DNA from: Anisakis pegreffii
Taxonomy: Eukaryota; Nematoda; Chromadorea; Rhabditida; Anisakidae
Assembly (NCBI GenBank): GCA_035041965.1
Contig: JAPYMA010001232.1
Location: 1-64,000, forward strand
Direction of reading: 5' to 3'
DNA: 64,000 nt
Shown: positions 26,101-36,293 of the stretch, in pieces
Position numbering within the stretch: the stretch's first letter is position 1
Layout: the number at the start of each line of letters is the position of its first letter
Program-made: the position numbers and the translations under genes
The notes under the pieces: generated by a model
The model's input: only the letters and a program-made list of their open reading frames with translations
What the model was told of the DNA's origin: nothing
Database searches by the model: none

Positions 26101-29100
26101 AGCATCTTGTCGATCCGTACGCAGTCATATATAACATATATATTCTCGACAAAGACTCTGATATCTGAATATGTGGTGCTCTGCTTTCATATTTGCATAT
26201 CCTGAAGGGACTTTCTCAATTATGTTAGAACCAAGAAAATTTCCATTTTAGAGCCAATCAGAGAGAAAATACTTGAGATAGGACTGAAATCGACATGACT
26301 AGAAGCAATTCCACTTGTTTTGTGTGGTTATGATGCACTGAAAAAATCTTATTATTGAAAGTCGTTGGTCGTTGCACATGACCAATACAGTGGAAAATAT
26401 GTTGGAAGGCTGATGAATGTTTTGCTTTTGAATACTTGACGTAAGCAGAGTATTTGTTGCTCACTGATCCATAAAAACTGCGGTTGATGTCGCCTGTTGA
26501 TTTGATTATCAACCCCTTCAACTGAGTGTATTCATTCGGAGCTATGCCTTGAAGGCTATTTTTCAATTATTTGTTATTAAGTTGAATGTCACACCAATTA
26601 GGTAACAGATAATTCTGATTTACATCCTTGAAAGAATGATCCATGGAATGTATTTTGCGCTAGCTTTGCTTTAACAGATAATTTTGAAGAAAATTTCTAT
26701 GGTCATGGGAGAACTATTTTGCATGCGTGAAATGATTCGTGAAGATGTCTCCGACTTATCTGATTGTGAGGCAACCTCGCTTCGTTCGGAGACTACTTCG
26801 GTTCGCAAACGACCGATTGCTGACCACTGATTTATACGCAGTCACCATCTGAGTGGTGATTCGATGTTGTTTTCTTGAATGATTAATGCAAAAGAATCAA
26901 CTAGAAATGTCTGCGTTGAAGAGTTTCATGACAAACATAACGTACACTAAACGAATGCACAGCTGCAAAGATTGGCAATATGGGTTTAAGTTGGCGATTA
27001 ATGCCCGTGGGAGAGGATGAGTGATCATTTTTGGTAGCACATTAAAACGAAATGCTTAACAATACGATGTGCGTTCAATAATTTTCAACAAACCAGCATA
27101 ACAACATTAGAGTGGCGTTATGCATTGGAGATTTAATTTTGGGTTGTTCGAATGTGACATTGACAAAGAATTGGGGGATGACAAAGTATTCAGCAAATTT
27201 TCTGATTGGCTTCATAAATGAAACATTCTCCAGTTGGGATTCATTTAATCAATCATTACTCGAAAACAACTCAGTGGATATCATTGGATCAAAAACAAGC
27301 ATTCCAATAGCTAGTGAATAAAATCTAATTGCAACAAGTATGATTCATTACAATCATAGTTAGTGAATAAAATCAGTTGAAAAAAAATCGGTGAATCGAA
27401 TTGACAGCTGCTAGAAAAGAAGAATACGTATAATGAAGGGCACTTGACGTTTAAATTATGAAATTTCGTCTTCCTCAAAACAAAGTATCATATAATCATT
27501 TATAATCAGATAAAATCAAACCTGATGGAAGTCATCTTTTTAGCAATTTTCCCGTTAAAATGTTTAAGGCAGCCATAAAGCACCGACATTCGAAATTCCC
27601 GCTATGGAAGGTTAGCCTAGATAGAACGCAACAGGAAATTGGTACCTGCACTTTATATCATAAGATGATAATCTGTGACAACGAACAAAGCACTTTCGTT
27701 TCTCCGCATGAAGATCAATAAATCATCGCAGTGCTTGTTCACTCATCCACGACTCTCGCAAAAAGACCATTCGGCTTCATGTTTTTCACTATATTCGAGA
27801 ATCGAAGCATTTTGGTTCAGAGCGATCATAATTATAAATCACTATAAATGCATGAGCAACATTAAACAAACAACAACCCTCGGTATGAAGTGAAATAATC
27901 AAGCAGTTTCAGGAACACCTGTTTGTAACAAACAGTTTTAGAAGTTCTGCATATGGCAGTTGTATCATTTGTCCGACTTCAAGTTACTAGATTCTGCTGC
28001 TTCTGTAACTATCCATCAGAACAATTTCTCTAGAATGATTGTCTCAGTAGTTGTGGAGCGTAACTGCTCTACATAGCAAATGATATTGTATGGTTTTACT
28101 TGTAATAGTATGAAATTGAAGCTTCACTGAGGATATGAAAGTTCGGAAACTCCTAACTCAGCTAAGCAACGAACATTCAAATTCGCTGATACCTTTGAAG
28201 TTGGAATTTGCAGATAATCGGCCTCGAAGGAATCCCGGTCTATACACAGTTCTTTCTGAGGGATGAGCACTGGCACTTCGGTAGGTTTCTGTGTGACCTC
28301 TGGCTTCTGATTGACTACGTCGTGTGCCTGGCTTCTATTTATACAGTTCTTGGTATTACTATTGATAGGTACGTATTTCATGTTACGTATGTATTTCTTT
28401 AGACTTGCTTTCTATAATAATATGGACCTCGATCTCCGATAGAGACGAAAACCAGGGGAGTGCTTGATCAGTCAGTACCGCAAGAGGTGTTGATCGTACT
28501 TATGAAAAGAAGACGGAACAATTTTGACGAATGCTGTTTTCTGTGGTGATTGAGTGATGATGGCTGAAATGTCAAATATTTCCCATTTAAAGACTCACTG
28601 CTATGAAGTTAATATTTTTAGATATTGCTCAGTAAAGTATCCAGCAGCCTACAGGAATTGGAGGACACCGGGTAAAGTCATTCTTATTATAGCGATTGTC
28701 TGGATGGTAAGTGGAGTACTTGACAACGGTTATTCTAAAAAATAGGGTAATAGGCATATTGTCGTTTATTGAATCTATTTCCGTGGTTCACATTCATATA
28801 ACTTCAGACAGTACTACCAAGTACTACCAAACTCATACCCATAGGGATACCGAGTGCCTTCAAAGTTTCATTGTTATGCTCAATTCTGCCCTTCGTAGCA
28901 TATCACGTCTATTTGAAGTTTTATGTCTAAAAATAAGAAAATCTTCCTTTTCCAATGCGCTTTTTTTGATTCAGACTGTATGGTTGTAGCTGAGCATTTA
29001 ACAGATCGCATTCAGTACCATTTGATATATTGAGAATGGGAGGAAAGTTTGGGATTCATGTGCAAAACAGAACGGTAAACTGCGAACTCCAAACGAGCTA

Positions 29101-32100
29101 ACAATCAGTATTTTCAATTCATGCACACAGAAAATCGTTCAGCATTGAGAGGCAATTTTAAACGAAATGAGACGGGATGTATTCGTTAGCTCTGAGCGTG
29201 ATCAATTTTCGATTGAACTTCCAAAAGACTCAGTAACCATTCCATAAACTTGTAATTGTGAAAATTACCCAATACGATATAGTTGGAAAGACTCGTTGAA
29301 TTGCAAATGAAAGCAAAATGGAGTGATTCGGTGCTAGTTAAATAATCTATTCAATATGCAGGAGTGGTGCAGATGATGCTCATATCACATACTTACTCTA
29401 CTGTATTTTCAGATACCCTTAGTGCTGTTTTCGTTGTCAATATTTGGCTATGATAAATTTACGGGTGAGCGAATATTGGCAGATCACGAATGCTACGTAC
29501 AATTCATGGCCAATCCAATACTGAACATGGGAATGTATATATCCTATTATTGGACGACACTTTTTGTAATGCTCTATCTATACTGGGGTATTTATCGAGC
29601 TGCGAAGTTATTGGCCTCCAAAAGTGAACAGGTTCCTTGTTGTTTTGCATAAGCAAGATGTGATACTGATCTTGACGGCTTTATCATTAATTACCTAACG
29701 CTTCTCAGTGTAATCTTCAATTTCAATCTATATTTGTAATACCACATAAATCAAACGGTTATTTGCGTATATTTGATCTCAAGTGCCATACGCCGCCGAA
29801 TACATTCCATTCATTCGCACTCAGCTATGACGATATTTCTCAAAATTAAGAAAAATAAACGACTCGCAGTGCTCAACGAAATGCGAAGGCCAACCAGAAC
29901 CGATCTCGTATCAACAATGACCGCCAGGAGTAGCGAACCTGATACTCCACCAGACACATCTTCCTCACAGTCCAAGTAAGCGTAAAAAGTGCATTCAAAA
30001 CTGAAATCGACTTTTTTTACACGAAACAGTGTAGTATTTGCAGAAATAATGAGGTTTCTGAGTTTGTATTCTCATTGATTGTGATATAAATGAAAGTGTT
30101 GACGGAGGTGCTGCATTTTGATACATAATTATTACATGTTATATCTTGAAAGTCTCCGTAATATTTATTGTTCGGAAAATGCAACATACATATGTGCTTA
30201 TGCAATTACGCGCTTGAAGCTGATGTCGTCATGTTGTTGAAAGCATGCATAACAGTATTACAGTTAACATGCGACAAATTGAATTCCTACGCAATTACTG
30301 CGCAATTGACTACGTATTTGTCCTAATGAACAAACGTATCATGGTTTCCATTCACAGATGTAACTTCTTACTTTGGGTTCAACGAATCCTTCCAATCGTG
30401 AGGAAAACCGAAATGATACCATTTTCGTCACTTACCAATTTACACTAAAGGAACATATTTCGAGAAAAGTCGACTGAACCTGAAACACGACTGAAACTTT
30501 TCTACACTATTCATTTTTTAGATTGAAACTCGTTGATAGTGGATATCGATGTATCAGTTGTATGATTCACTGATCGCTTGAAAATGCACAGCATGACTCT
30601 ACTTCACTAGATTTTGCTCGAATGTACACAGCCTTTTAGTTCACTACTACTTCACTGTTTGCTCGAATGTACACAAAAAATCGTTCTCTGATATACCGAT
30701 AAATGCCACCTTTCATGCTGTACTCTTCAAGAGAAGGACTTTAGGAAATTCAAAAATCAATGAAACACCCAAAAATGAATTATTTAGATGGACAAAGAAT
30801 ATACAAAAAAACAGAATGCATTAATGATATTGATGAAGTCAACTCATCAGTACTTGTATTCATCAACCTCAGTCTGCGATAATAACAACTTGATTACTCA
30901 AAAATTACTTAAAAAACTGAAAAGACTGATGATAAATGTTGTTCATGTCCACATTCCTCCTACTCAATTTCGTTGAGTATACCAGAACCATGTCAAATAA
31001 AAACTCTCTTGAGATACGAGTAAAAAATTTATTGCTCAATAAAATCATACACGCACTCAAGATAAGATTTCAGTTTACTCTTATACCGGCATTCACTATT
31101 AACAAACATCATCCAATGACACCGATGGACGTAATTTTCACAGAACGTAATTTCAGAACGTAACTTTTTTTTCAAAATCTGCAATTATTGTGGAAGAAAC
31201 TGAAACAAAGTTGATCCACAGAAATGTTCTGAAGTGTTTGAGAGTAGTTGTGTATTACCTTGCATTCATATCTGTTCTCGTGTTCTGTTTGGAGTGTGAA
31301 AAGTAAAGCAATTGTTTCAACGCACCTTATAAGAAATTGAAATTACTCTAGATCGGTGGTTCTCACGTTCGGGTGCTCTATTACCCCTTTTGCTGATCTG
31401 ACAGGCCGCCGTTACTCTCCCTCTCCCCCCCTCCCTGATACAACAACTCCATGATGGTATTCGTCATGGTTAGATCGCTGTGTTCCTCATTATTGCAGTC
31501 GATTATGATTGCATGAAAAGCTATTGTGTATGAGAAGCTCACTTCAACTGATTGAGATGGATTCTCATTCTTTTCAGACGTGTTGTATTCACTCTCACAG
31601 CTATTACATGCGAATATCGTTCTCTTGAAGAGTTTTTCTCATTCACTTCGTCTCATTTCACTTCACAGTTGGAATCAATTTCTTATTCTGTAGCATATAC
31701 TATTTACTGGATGCGTTGACGAGTGTTGACAGCCAAAATCAACAATACACCAGTCGAATATTATTGTTCAACAACATTCGACAGTCAATTGATTAATTAT
31801 AGAGTGTACTTGATAGAATGAGAATTTGTCTTTAACTGTTGAATGAAATGAATGAGAAATTAGCAGAAGAGAACACTTTCGGTGATAAAAGCTGTGAGAG
31901 CGATTGCAATAGCAAGGAAAAGAATGAAAAGCCTGTTAGACCCGACGAGCTAATGATACTCAGAAAATATGAGAATGAAGAATGTTGTCATCAAATAACC
32001 GCGTTAACACCATCACATGTCCGACTTAAAAAATTACACATACGAGTTAAAAAACACCATCACAATGACATTCTATCATAAAATAGCAACTGCACGAAAT

Positions 32101-34216
32101 ACTAATTTCCCGCCCCCTCTATTACTCCTTGACACCTCCGAATTTCTCAAAATGGATAATTTCACCCCCTGTGAAAACTACTGCTCCAGATGAACAGTAG
32201 GCTGAAGTTAATTCTTTTTGTTGCAGTTTCATCGCTTTTTGAAAACTACGAAAACATCGTCATTCGCTCTAAATTTTTGTTCATTTTTGCATCAACGCAG
32301 TACAGACAGTTCACATTTATGAAAGTTGCGGACCTCACTTAGAGGCCAATATTGCATTGAATTAAAAGTGGTGGATCATACAAAAACTGATCGACAGCAA
32401 ATATTGCTTGCATTATGTTGTGCAATTGGATCCCATGAAAAAATGAAAGTATAAAAATGTCCGACTTAAAAACAGCTAGCAACGGCATACGAACCTCTTC
32501 CGAGTTTCGGAGTATTTATCATTTATTATAATTTTTTCACCGTCATCACGTATTCTGTTTCATCCGAGTTTCGGAGTATTTATCATTAATATTCAGAAAT
32601 AACGTCGTTCCCGTTGTCACACCTTCATCTTCGAAGCATTCGCAGAGCAACAACAATGTGATTTTCCCGGCAACTACGGCAACAAGGTAAGAGTTCGCCT
32701 CTTATAGCCCAATTACAATAACTTCACTTTTCCATTGAACAAGCAACACTGACATACTGTATTATTCATTTGCGCCAGTGAGTGTACTTCAGGCCAGAGG
32801 TAAACAGTGCTCTAGAGCGAGAGAGCACGGCACCTTGCGTTTCACCGGAAATCTCTGATCCGGATGCATCCGAACAACCGTTGCGAACAATTGAACACTT
32901 CCCGTTCATTGACTCTGATAGTCTCACTTCTTTGATGGGACAATACGATGTGCCTGATTCTCCAAGAATCGAGGTGAATAATTTTATTTGGTTCGAATAT
33001 TATCTGAATTTGTTGATTTCTCTAATGACGGCCTCGATGCTCGATGTTTCAGGCAACGAAACCGACACAAGAAGAGATAACAAGCGCTGAAGAGGTTCGT
33101 ATGCCGTTGCTAGCTGTTGCGAAAGTAACAAGACGTAAGCGTACTGAAAATGGTGTGAGACGTTTGTTGACTGCAATGAGATCGAGAAGTGTTCGAAGAC
33201 GAGAACATCGCAAGGGTGATTACAAATCACGATCTGAGAACCGTGCTAGAAAGGTGAATTGAATTATCGATTCCATTACGCTCTTCTTCTGTTCCAAACC
33301 AAAAACGCATCTTGTTTTTACTCGAAAGCGTCATCGAAAAGAATGCGTGCTGTGTGTGTCGATTGAACTGCTTCCCATGCCGTCTATCAGTGTTTGCATA
33401 TACGGCGATTCTTTTTTGAATGGTGAATCCTTTAATAATCCCGAGTCATTTTAAGGATCAATTGACGTCCGCATTTTAAGGAACTCATTTTTAGGGGAAT
33501 TGATTCATATTTCTATTGTTCAGTTTCATTTCCGCATAAATGCTTGTAGAATTCGAATTCATTTTCCAATGACATGAAGCATTCCCATGAGATTCTCGAT
33601 GAAAGTGACGATGTAGAAAGTGGCATTTTATGTTTAGTTAGAGCGTCGCTGGGGATTCGTTTGTGTTTAAAAATAACAAGTTTTGTGCAAGAAGCTGTCA
33701 GAATTTCAATTTTTATCATAAAACTGCAAACTTATTTCTACTGACATTATCATTCGTCAAATGAGGATCAACTTATATGCATAAACTTATTTGAGAGAAG
33801 AAAAGAAACAAATTGGGGATTATCACTGAACGGATGTATGAAATTTTAGAAAAGAGAGAGTGAAAAACCGCATGGTAACAGAGTAGATGATGAGGGTGAA
33901 ATACTAATCTTGCATTAGAAGGATGCCATTTTACACACTATTCAGCCCTGATTCAATAAAATTTCAGGCACTTCGAACAATAACATTCATTTTGGGTACA
34001 TTCACGATTTTATGGACACCATTCTATGTGTTGGCCACGGTGATAGGATTTTGTGAATCGTGTAAAGAATCCAAAACATTCAATTTAATTTATTCGATTA
34101 GTTATTTTCTTTGCTATATGAATAGTCCAATCAATCCGTTTTGCTATGCAATGGCTAATCAACAATTCAAACGAACGCTCACACGAATTTTCCGTGGAGA
34201 TTTCAGAAGGACATAA
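8215..34216 (+). CDS. gar: GAR-type (muscarinic-like) acetylcholine G protein-coupled receptor, 8 exons
   Basis: Joining 8215-8595, 28214-28368, 28622-28706, 29413-29631, 29851-29975, 32793-32973, 33053-33253 and 33968-34216 gives 1,596 bases and 531 residues, with GT-AG introns and matching phases. It is a class A plasma-membrane receptor. TM1 is about 79-105 (GN at 97-98) and TM2 has Asp126. Cys154 is positioned to pair with Cys234. TM3 carries the amine-binding Asp161 followed by Tyr162, then DRY at 178-180. TM4 has Trp206. TM6 has FTILWTPFY (461-469), TM7 has NPFCY (505-509). Loop 3 (about 281-449) is long and basic at its end. The overall match is to nematode GAR-1/GAR-2 receptors; C. 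elegans GAR-2 works through Gi/o. I cannot separate GAR-1 from GAR-2. Position 6.52 is Tyr469 instead of the muscarinic Asn, and 5.50 is not Pro. The N-terminus is Ser/Thr-rich and lacks an N-glycosylation sequon. An upstream exon cannot be excluded. Confidence 0.93.
14079..14170. repeat. (AT)46 microsatellite
   Basis: Ninety-two bases of uninterrupted AT dinucleotide inside receptor intron 1. The Tyr-Ile frame across it is an artefact of the repeat. A perfect run of this length is likely to be polymorphic. Confidence 0.98.
14415..14520. repeat. Short tandem repeat, 32-33 base unit
   Basis: Copies start at 14,415, 14,448, 14,480 and 14,504, each with ATGAAAGACATTAAATT. The first two full units end AGAAGATTACAAAAA; the third is cut to 24 bases and the fourth to about 17. 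Near-identity of the first units indicates recent tandem duplication. Confidence 0.93.
23887..24098 (-). mobile_element. hAT-like non-autonomous element, 212 bp
   Basis: Ends are CAGGGGTCCC on the left and, read inward on the other strand, CTGTGGTCTCC on the right: imperfect terminal inverted repeats. It is flanked by GTATAGAC (23,879-23,886) and GTACAGAT (24,099-24,106), an 8-bp target duplication with two transitions. On the minus strand it starts with ACGCTCGGGTGCTCC and is strongly pyrimidine-rich inside. The same sequence recurs at 31,354-31,440 and 32,086-32,183. There is no transposase, so it would depend on one supplied elsewhere. hAT transposons make 8-bp duplications and have CAGTGGTTCTC-like ends. 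Confidence 0.72.
24552..24907 (+). mobile_element. Diverged second hAT-like element, about 356 bp
   Basis: It starts CAGTGATTTTCTCAGA and continues with GGCAGACCGTC then C-rich sequence, matching the 23,887 element (GGCAGGCCGTC on its minus strand). The right end read inward is TAGTGGCTTCATAGAGGG, close to the right end of the 31,354 element (CAGTAGTTTTCACAGGGGG). Flanks ACATAGAG and GTACAGAA agree at only 4 of 8 positions, so the target duplication is weak. No transposase frame. Confidence 0.45.
28214..28368 (+). CDS. gar: gar exon 2: end of TM2, ECL1, TM3
   Basis: Acceptor ATTTGCAG, phase 0 in, phase 2 out. Residues 128-178 plus two bases of Arg179. Holds the disulfide Cys154, ligand Asp161 and the start of DRY. 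It continues exon 1 directly (SDL then IIGLEGIP), as in the receptor family. Confidence 0.95.
28622..28706 (+). CDS. gar: gar exon 3: DRY end, ICL2, TM4
   Basis: Acceptor ATTTTTAG, phase 2 in, phase 0 out. Completes Arg179-Tyr180 and runs through the SVKYP loop to Trp206 of TM4, ending at GTAAGT. Confidence 0.95.
29413..29631 (+). CDS. gar: gar exon 4: end of TM4, ECL2, TM5
   Basis: Acceptor TATTTTCAG, phase 0 both ends, residues 208-280. Holds ECL2 Cys234 and TM5 ending in [12 protein letters not shown]5 has Thr where muscarinic receptors have Pro at 5.50. Confidence 0.95.
29851..29975 (+). CDS. gar: gar exon 5: start of intracellular loop 3
   Basis: Residues 281-321, from [11 protein letters not shown] to a Ser/Pro/Thr-rich stretch, phase 0 in and 2 out (donor AAGTAAGC). 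The acceptor reads ATTAAG, which is weaker than CAG. A phase-1 alternative joins a donor inside exon 4 (29,622-29,623) to the CACTCAG acceptor at 29,824 and would insert a hydrophobic stretch, so it is less likely. Confidence 0.75.
31354..32183 (+). mobile_element. hAT-like element, 830 bp, in gar intron 5
   Basis: Left end CGGTGGTTCTCACG and right end, read inward, CAGTAGTTTTCACA are inverted repeats agreeing at about 10 of 13 positions. They are bounded by CTCTAGAT (31,346-31,353) and CTCCAGAT (32,184-32,191), an 8-bp duplication with one mismatch. About 100 bases at each end match the 212-bp element at 23,887. The central part (about 31,475-32,085) does not. It contains a plus-strand frame from ATG 31,848 to 32,081 (77 residues plus stop), Glu/Lys-rich then basic, with no recognised family. 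It is therefore either a longer relative of the short element or a copy with a secondary insertion. Confidence 0.75.
32499..32587. repeat. Pair of identical 25-base direct repeats
   Basis: TCCGAGTTTCGGAGTATTTA plus ATCATT... is present at 32,499-32,523 and again at 32,563-32,587, 64 bases apart, in receptor intron 5. Each copy carries the inverted motif TCCGAGTTTCGGA (arms TCCGA and TCGGA), so each could form a small hairpin. Function unknown. Confidence 0.85.
32793..32973 (+). CDS. gar: gar exon 6: middle of intracellular loop 3
   Basis: Acceptor GTACTTCAG, phase 2 in, phase 0 out, residues 322-382. Acidic, Ser/Pro-rich sequence ([23 protein letters not shown]), typical of a long poorly conserved loop. 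Phase fits exon 5 without a further exon between. Confidence 0.85.
33053..33253 (+). CDS. gar: gar exon 7: end of intracellular loop 3
   Basis: Acceptor GATGTTTCAG, phase 0 both ends, residues 383-449. Very basic in its second half ([14 protein letters not shown], then SENRARK), the segment that precedes TM6 and commonly contacts the G protein. Confidence 0.9.
33968..34216 (+). CDS. gar: gar exon 8: TM6, ECL3, TM7, C-tail and stop
   Basis: Acceptor AAATTTCAG, phase 0, residues 450-531 and TAA. TM6 WTPFY (465-469), ECL3 Cys478 and Cys481, TM7 with Tyr499 and NPFCY. The short tail ([16 protein letters not shown]) looks like helix 8 of GAR receptors. Confidence 0.96.
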   Translation, partial: ALRTITFILGTFTILWTPFYVLATVIGFCESCKESKTFNLIYSISYFLCYMNSPINPFCYAMANQQFKRTLTRIFRGDFRRT

Positions 34217-36127
34217 ACAGCTGAATTTGTTCAAAATGCGATGTATTCGATATCTTATTAACGCTGAATACACCATTGATTTGTGTGCAATGTGGCTGAT
34301 AAATCATTCCATATCATTTTTCTTGAGCGATTACTGATACATGTTGCGTTCGAAAATTTGCAGTATTTGAAAGGCCGTTCGATCCAAATATGAAGTCTCC
34401 ATCTCCCACTCCACATGAGCCTTTTGATTACCTTCATACTCATCATAGTCTCTCTTTCTGAATGAATCAATTTTGTACAAAATAGCTATATTTGATAATA
34501 TTTTGGTAGTAACACCGGAATGAGCGAATTAAATAACTAATGTTTTAATGCTATCCGACTCATTCAGGGTTTGTAATAGAATTTAGGTAGCTGCGTGGAA
34601 TTTTTCCACAAAAATCTTCCTTGAGTTAGCTCGAAATTGCACGAATGCACTTCTTTGCAGCAGATTTCAATAACATCCAACAAGCAATATTCAAAACAAT
34701 CAACCAAATTCATAAATCAACTCCCCATTTGCTCAGCCGACAATTCTCAAAAATATCAACGCTCTAGCAGCGAGACGATATTAACCTGATTATTTTGTGC
34801 ATATATGATTTTCTTGTTTTTAGAGCGATTTTCAACAAAGAGATCGTGGATTTCTCAAATATTCATCAGTTGCATTGTTTGTTTACATAATGTGCTCCGA
34901 AAGTATTCGATGTTTTTGCATTAATTTATTTCGTTTTGTCACGAACAAATATTCAATTAAGTGCTTGCTCATTCGCATTGCTTTTGAATTTTGTTATCAA
35001 TATCTCAGTTTTTTTTTCAGCTGTTTCGCGGTAAATATTCCATCGATATAATCTTAACATTAAATAAAATTTTTCTTGTATCTGCGTTCATTACTCCACA
35101 AAACAGATCACTAGTTGGATCTCTATACGATTGAACCCTAATTTGCTCGGACCGGATTATAAAGCTGTCGTTGGCAAGAACCGAGACGACTTCGAGTAAT
35201 GACTGCACCACCAACACATCGTCAGTTAAACAACAATGAACGATCTTCTCAGCATATTTACGAGCAATACGCAAACACATCAAAATACCTTCAGTCTCCT
35301 GCTGTCCAAAGCTAATTTAAATAGTGTCATATTGCCACAATCACAAATTTAAGCATAATTTATCGGATACAGAATTTATTCGTGACATTATTAAACAAAT
35401 AAGTAAATGCTGTAACACCGGACCAACTACATAAGGCGCATTTCATAAATAACATATTAATAATCTAGGAGATTTGTGTTGTAGTCAACAGGATGTTCGT
35501 AAGCATATCGCAATATGGATGAATTTTCAGAAAACATCAGGTGCATACAATAAAAACACCAAAACAATGAAAATCGTCAAGATTTTTTGAAAAGAACACC
35601 ACAGAATCTGTCTTATGGGTCAACATGGAGAATTCTGCAGACGAATTCAACTGAAAAGATGGCACAGTAAAAGAGATCAATGAGAATACAAACAATACAA
35701 GAAAGTAAGCTCATTTAACGTTTGTTGGCAGTTCCAGAATGAGAATTAATTTTATAAATTGAATGTTATTAAATTACAAATTTACTGCCATCGCGTGATC
35801 CTATACAAGCAGTTCATGAAAACAATAAAGCAGCAAATTCGACAACACTTTTTGAGATTGCTTGAGTAACGAGTTTTCTGTTTTGAATGCTAAAGCAAAC
35901 AACATTCGACGTTTTTCAAGAAATTATATTTGCTGCACAATATCACCTAAGTGAACTGATCTCATTCATTCGAAAAATTCTTTTTTCATCATCCGAAACA
36001 ACATTTCATCGGTGAAAAGAATAATAAACGATTCAATCTGCAAGAGAATTTCATTTGCGTCATCACTCGAAGGCTTGCGACACGCTCGGCTGTCGCATTA
36101 CCGTTTGCTCACGAAAACGCTGATGAA
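34217..36127. other. Interval between convergent gene ends
   Basis: The receptor stop (34,216) and the ankyrin gene stop (36,128, minus strand) face each other. Both 3' UTRs should lie here. AATAAA on the plus strand occurs at about 35,065; on the minus strand near 34,925 and 35,377. None sits at the usual short distance from either stop codon, so I do not assign poly(A) sites. The only protein-like frame is the minus-strand one at 35,017-35,316. Confidence 0.6.
35017..35313 (-). CDS. Possible orphan exon or small gene, product unknown
   Basis: A minus-strand frame opens after TAA at 35,317-35,319 and ends at a stop at 35,017-35,019. A good acceptor (TTTGGACAG) precedes codon CAG at 35,304; another (AAATTAG) lies at about 35,314. 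From 35,304 the frame gives about 95 residues with a natural composition: amphipathic LRIARKYAEKIV, LVVQSLLEVVSVLA, and SYRDPTSDLFCGVMNADTR. I recognise no family. A minus-strand AATAAA lies about 85 bases beyond the stop. It could be the last exon of a gene whose other exons I did not find, an alternative 3' exon of the neighbouring ankyrin gene, or chance. Confidence 0.3.
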   Translation of the reverse strand, partial: SFGQQETEGILMCLRIARKYAEKIVHCCLTDDVLVVQSLLEVVSVLANDSFIIRSEQIRVQSYRDPTSDLFCGVMNADTRKILFNVKIISMEYLPRNS

Positions 36128-36293
36128 TCATGTGGTTGCACGTTGGACGATTTTTGGGCTTTGCATAAACTTGGGATTCGTCGCTATTCCACTTCGACGT
36201 GTCAAAGACTTTGTTCGGTGATCGGACGGACTGTTTGGCAATGACCCGAAACCCGAACTATCCGCAGATCCTGAAGCACTCTTGAGGATTTGC
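36128..36293 (-). CDS. ANKRD50-like exon 17: C-terminal tail and stop
   Basis: Phase 2 in, acceptor TGTTTTCAG, TGA at 36,128-36,130. Completes the last helix (RQILKSA), then a Ser-rich tail (SADSSGFGSLPNSPS) and the conserved-looking RRSGIATNPKF. Confidence 0.85.

Larger units (their letters stand above)
8596..28213 (+). other. gar: gar intron 1, 19.6 kb
   Basis: It splits TM2, between SDL and IIGLEG. Both splice sites are good and the flanking protein is contiguous. Besides the repeats listed separately (AT microsatellite at 14,079, tandem repeat at 14,415, hAT-like elements at 23,887 and 24,552) I see no gene in it. The longest frame (17,991-18,437, plus strand, 148 codons) is basic and shows no domain. 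An unannotated host gene or regulatory DNA inside it cannot be excluded by eye. Confidence 0.85.

Noticed and set aside
31839..32081. Charged frame considered as an extra loop-3 exon of the receptor
   Set aside because: No acceptor and donor pair gives the needed phase 2 to 2, exon 5 joins exon 6 directly, and the frame lies inside the hAT-like element.
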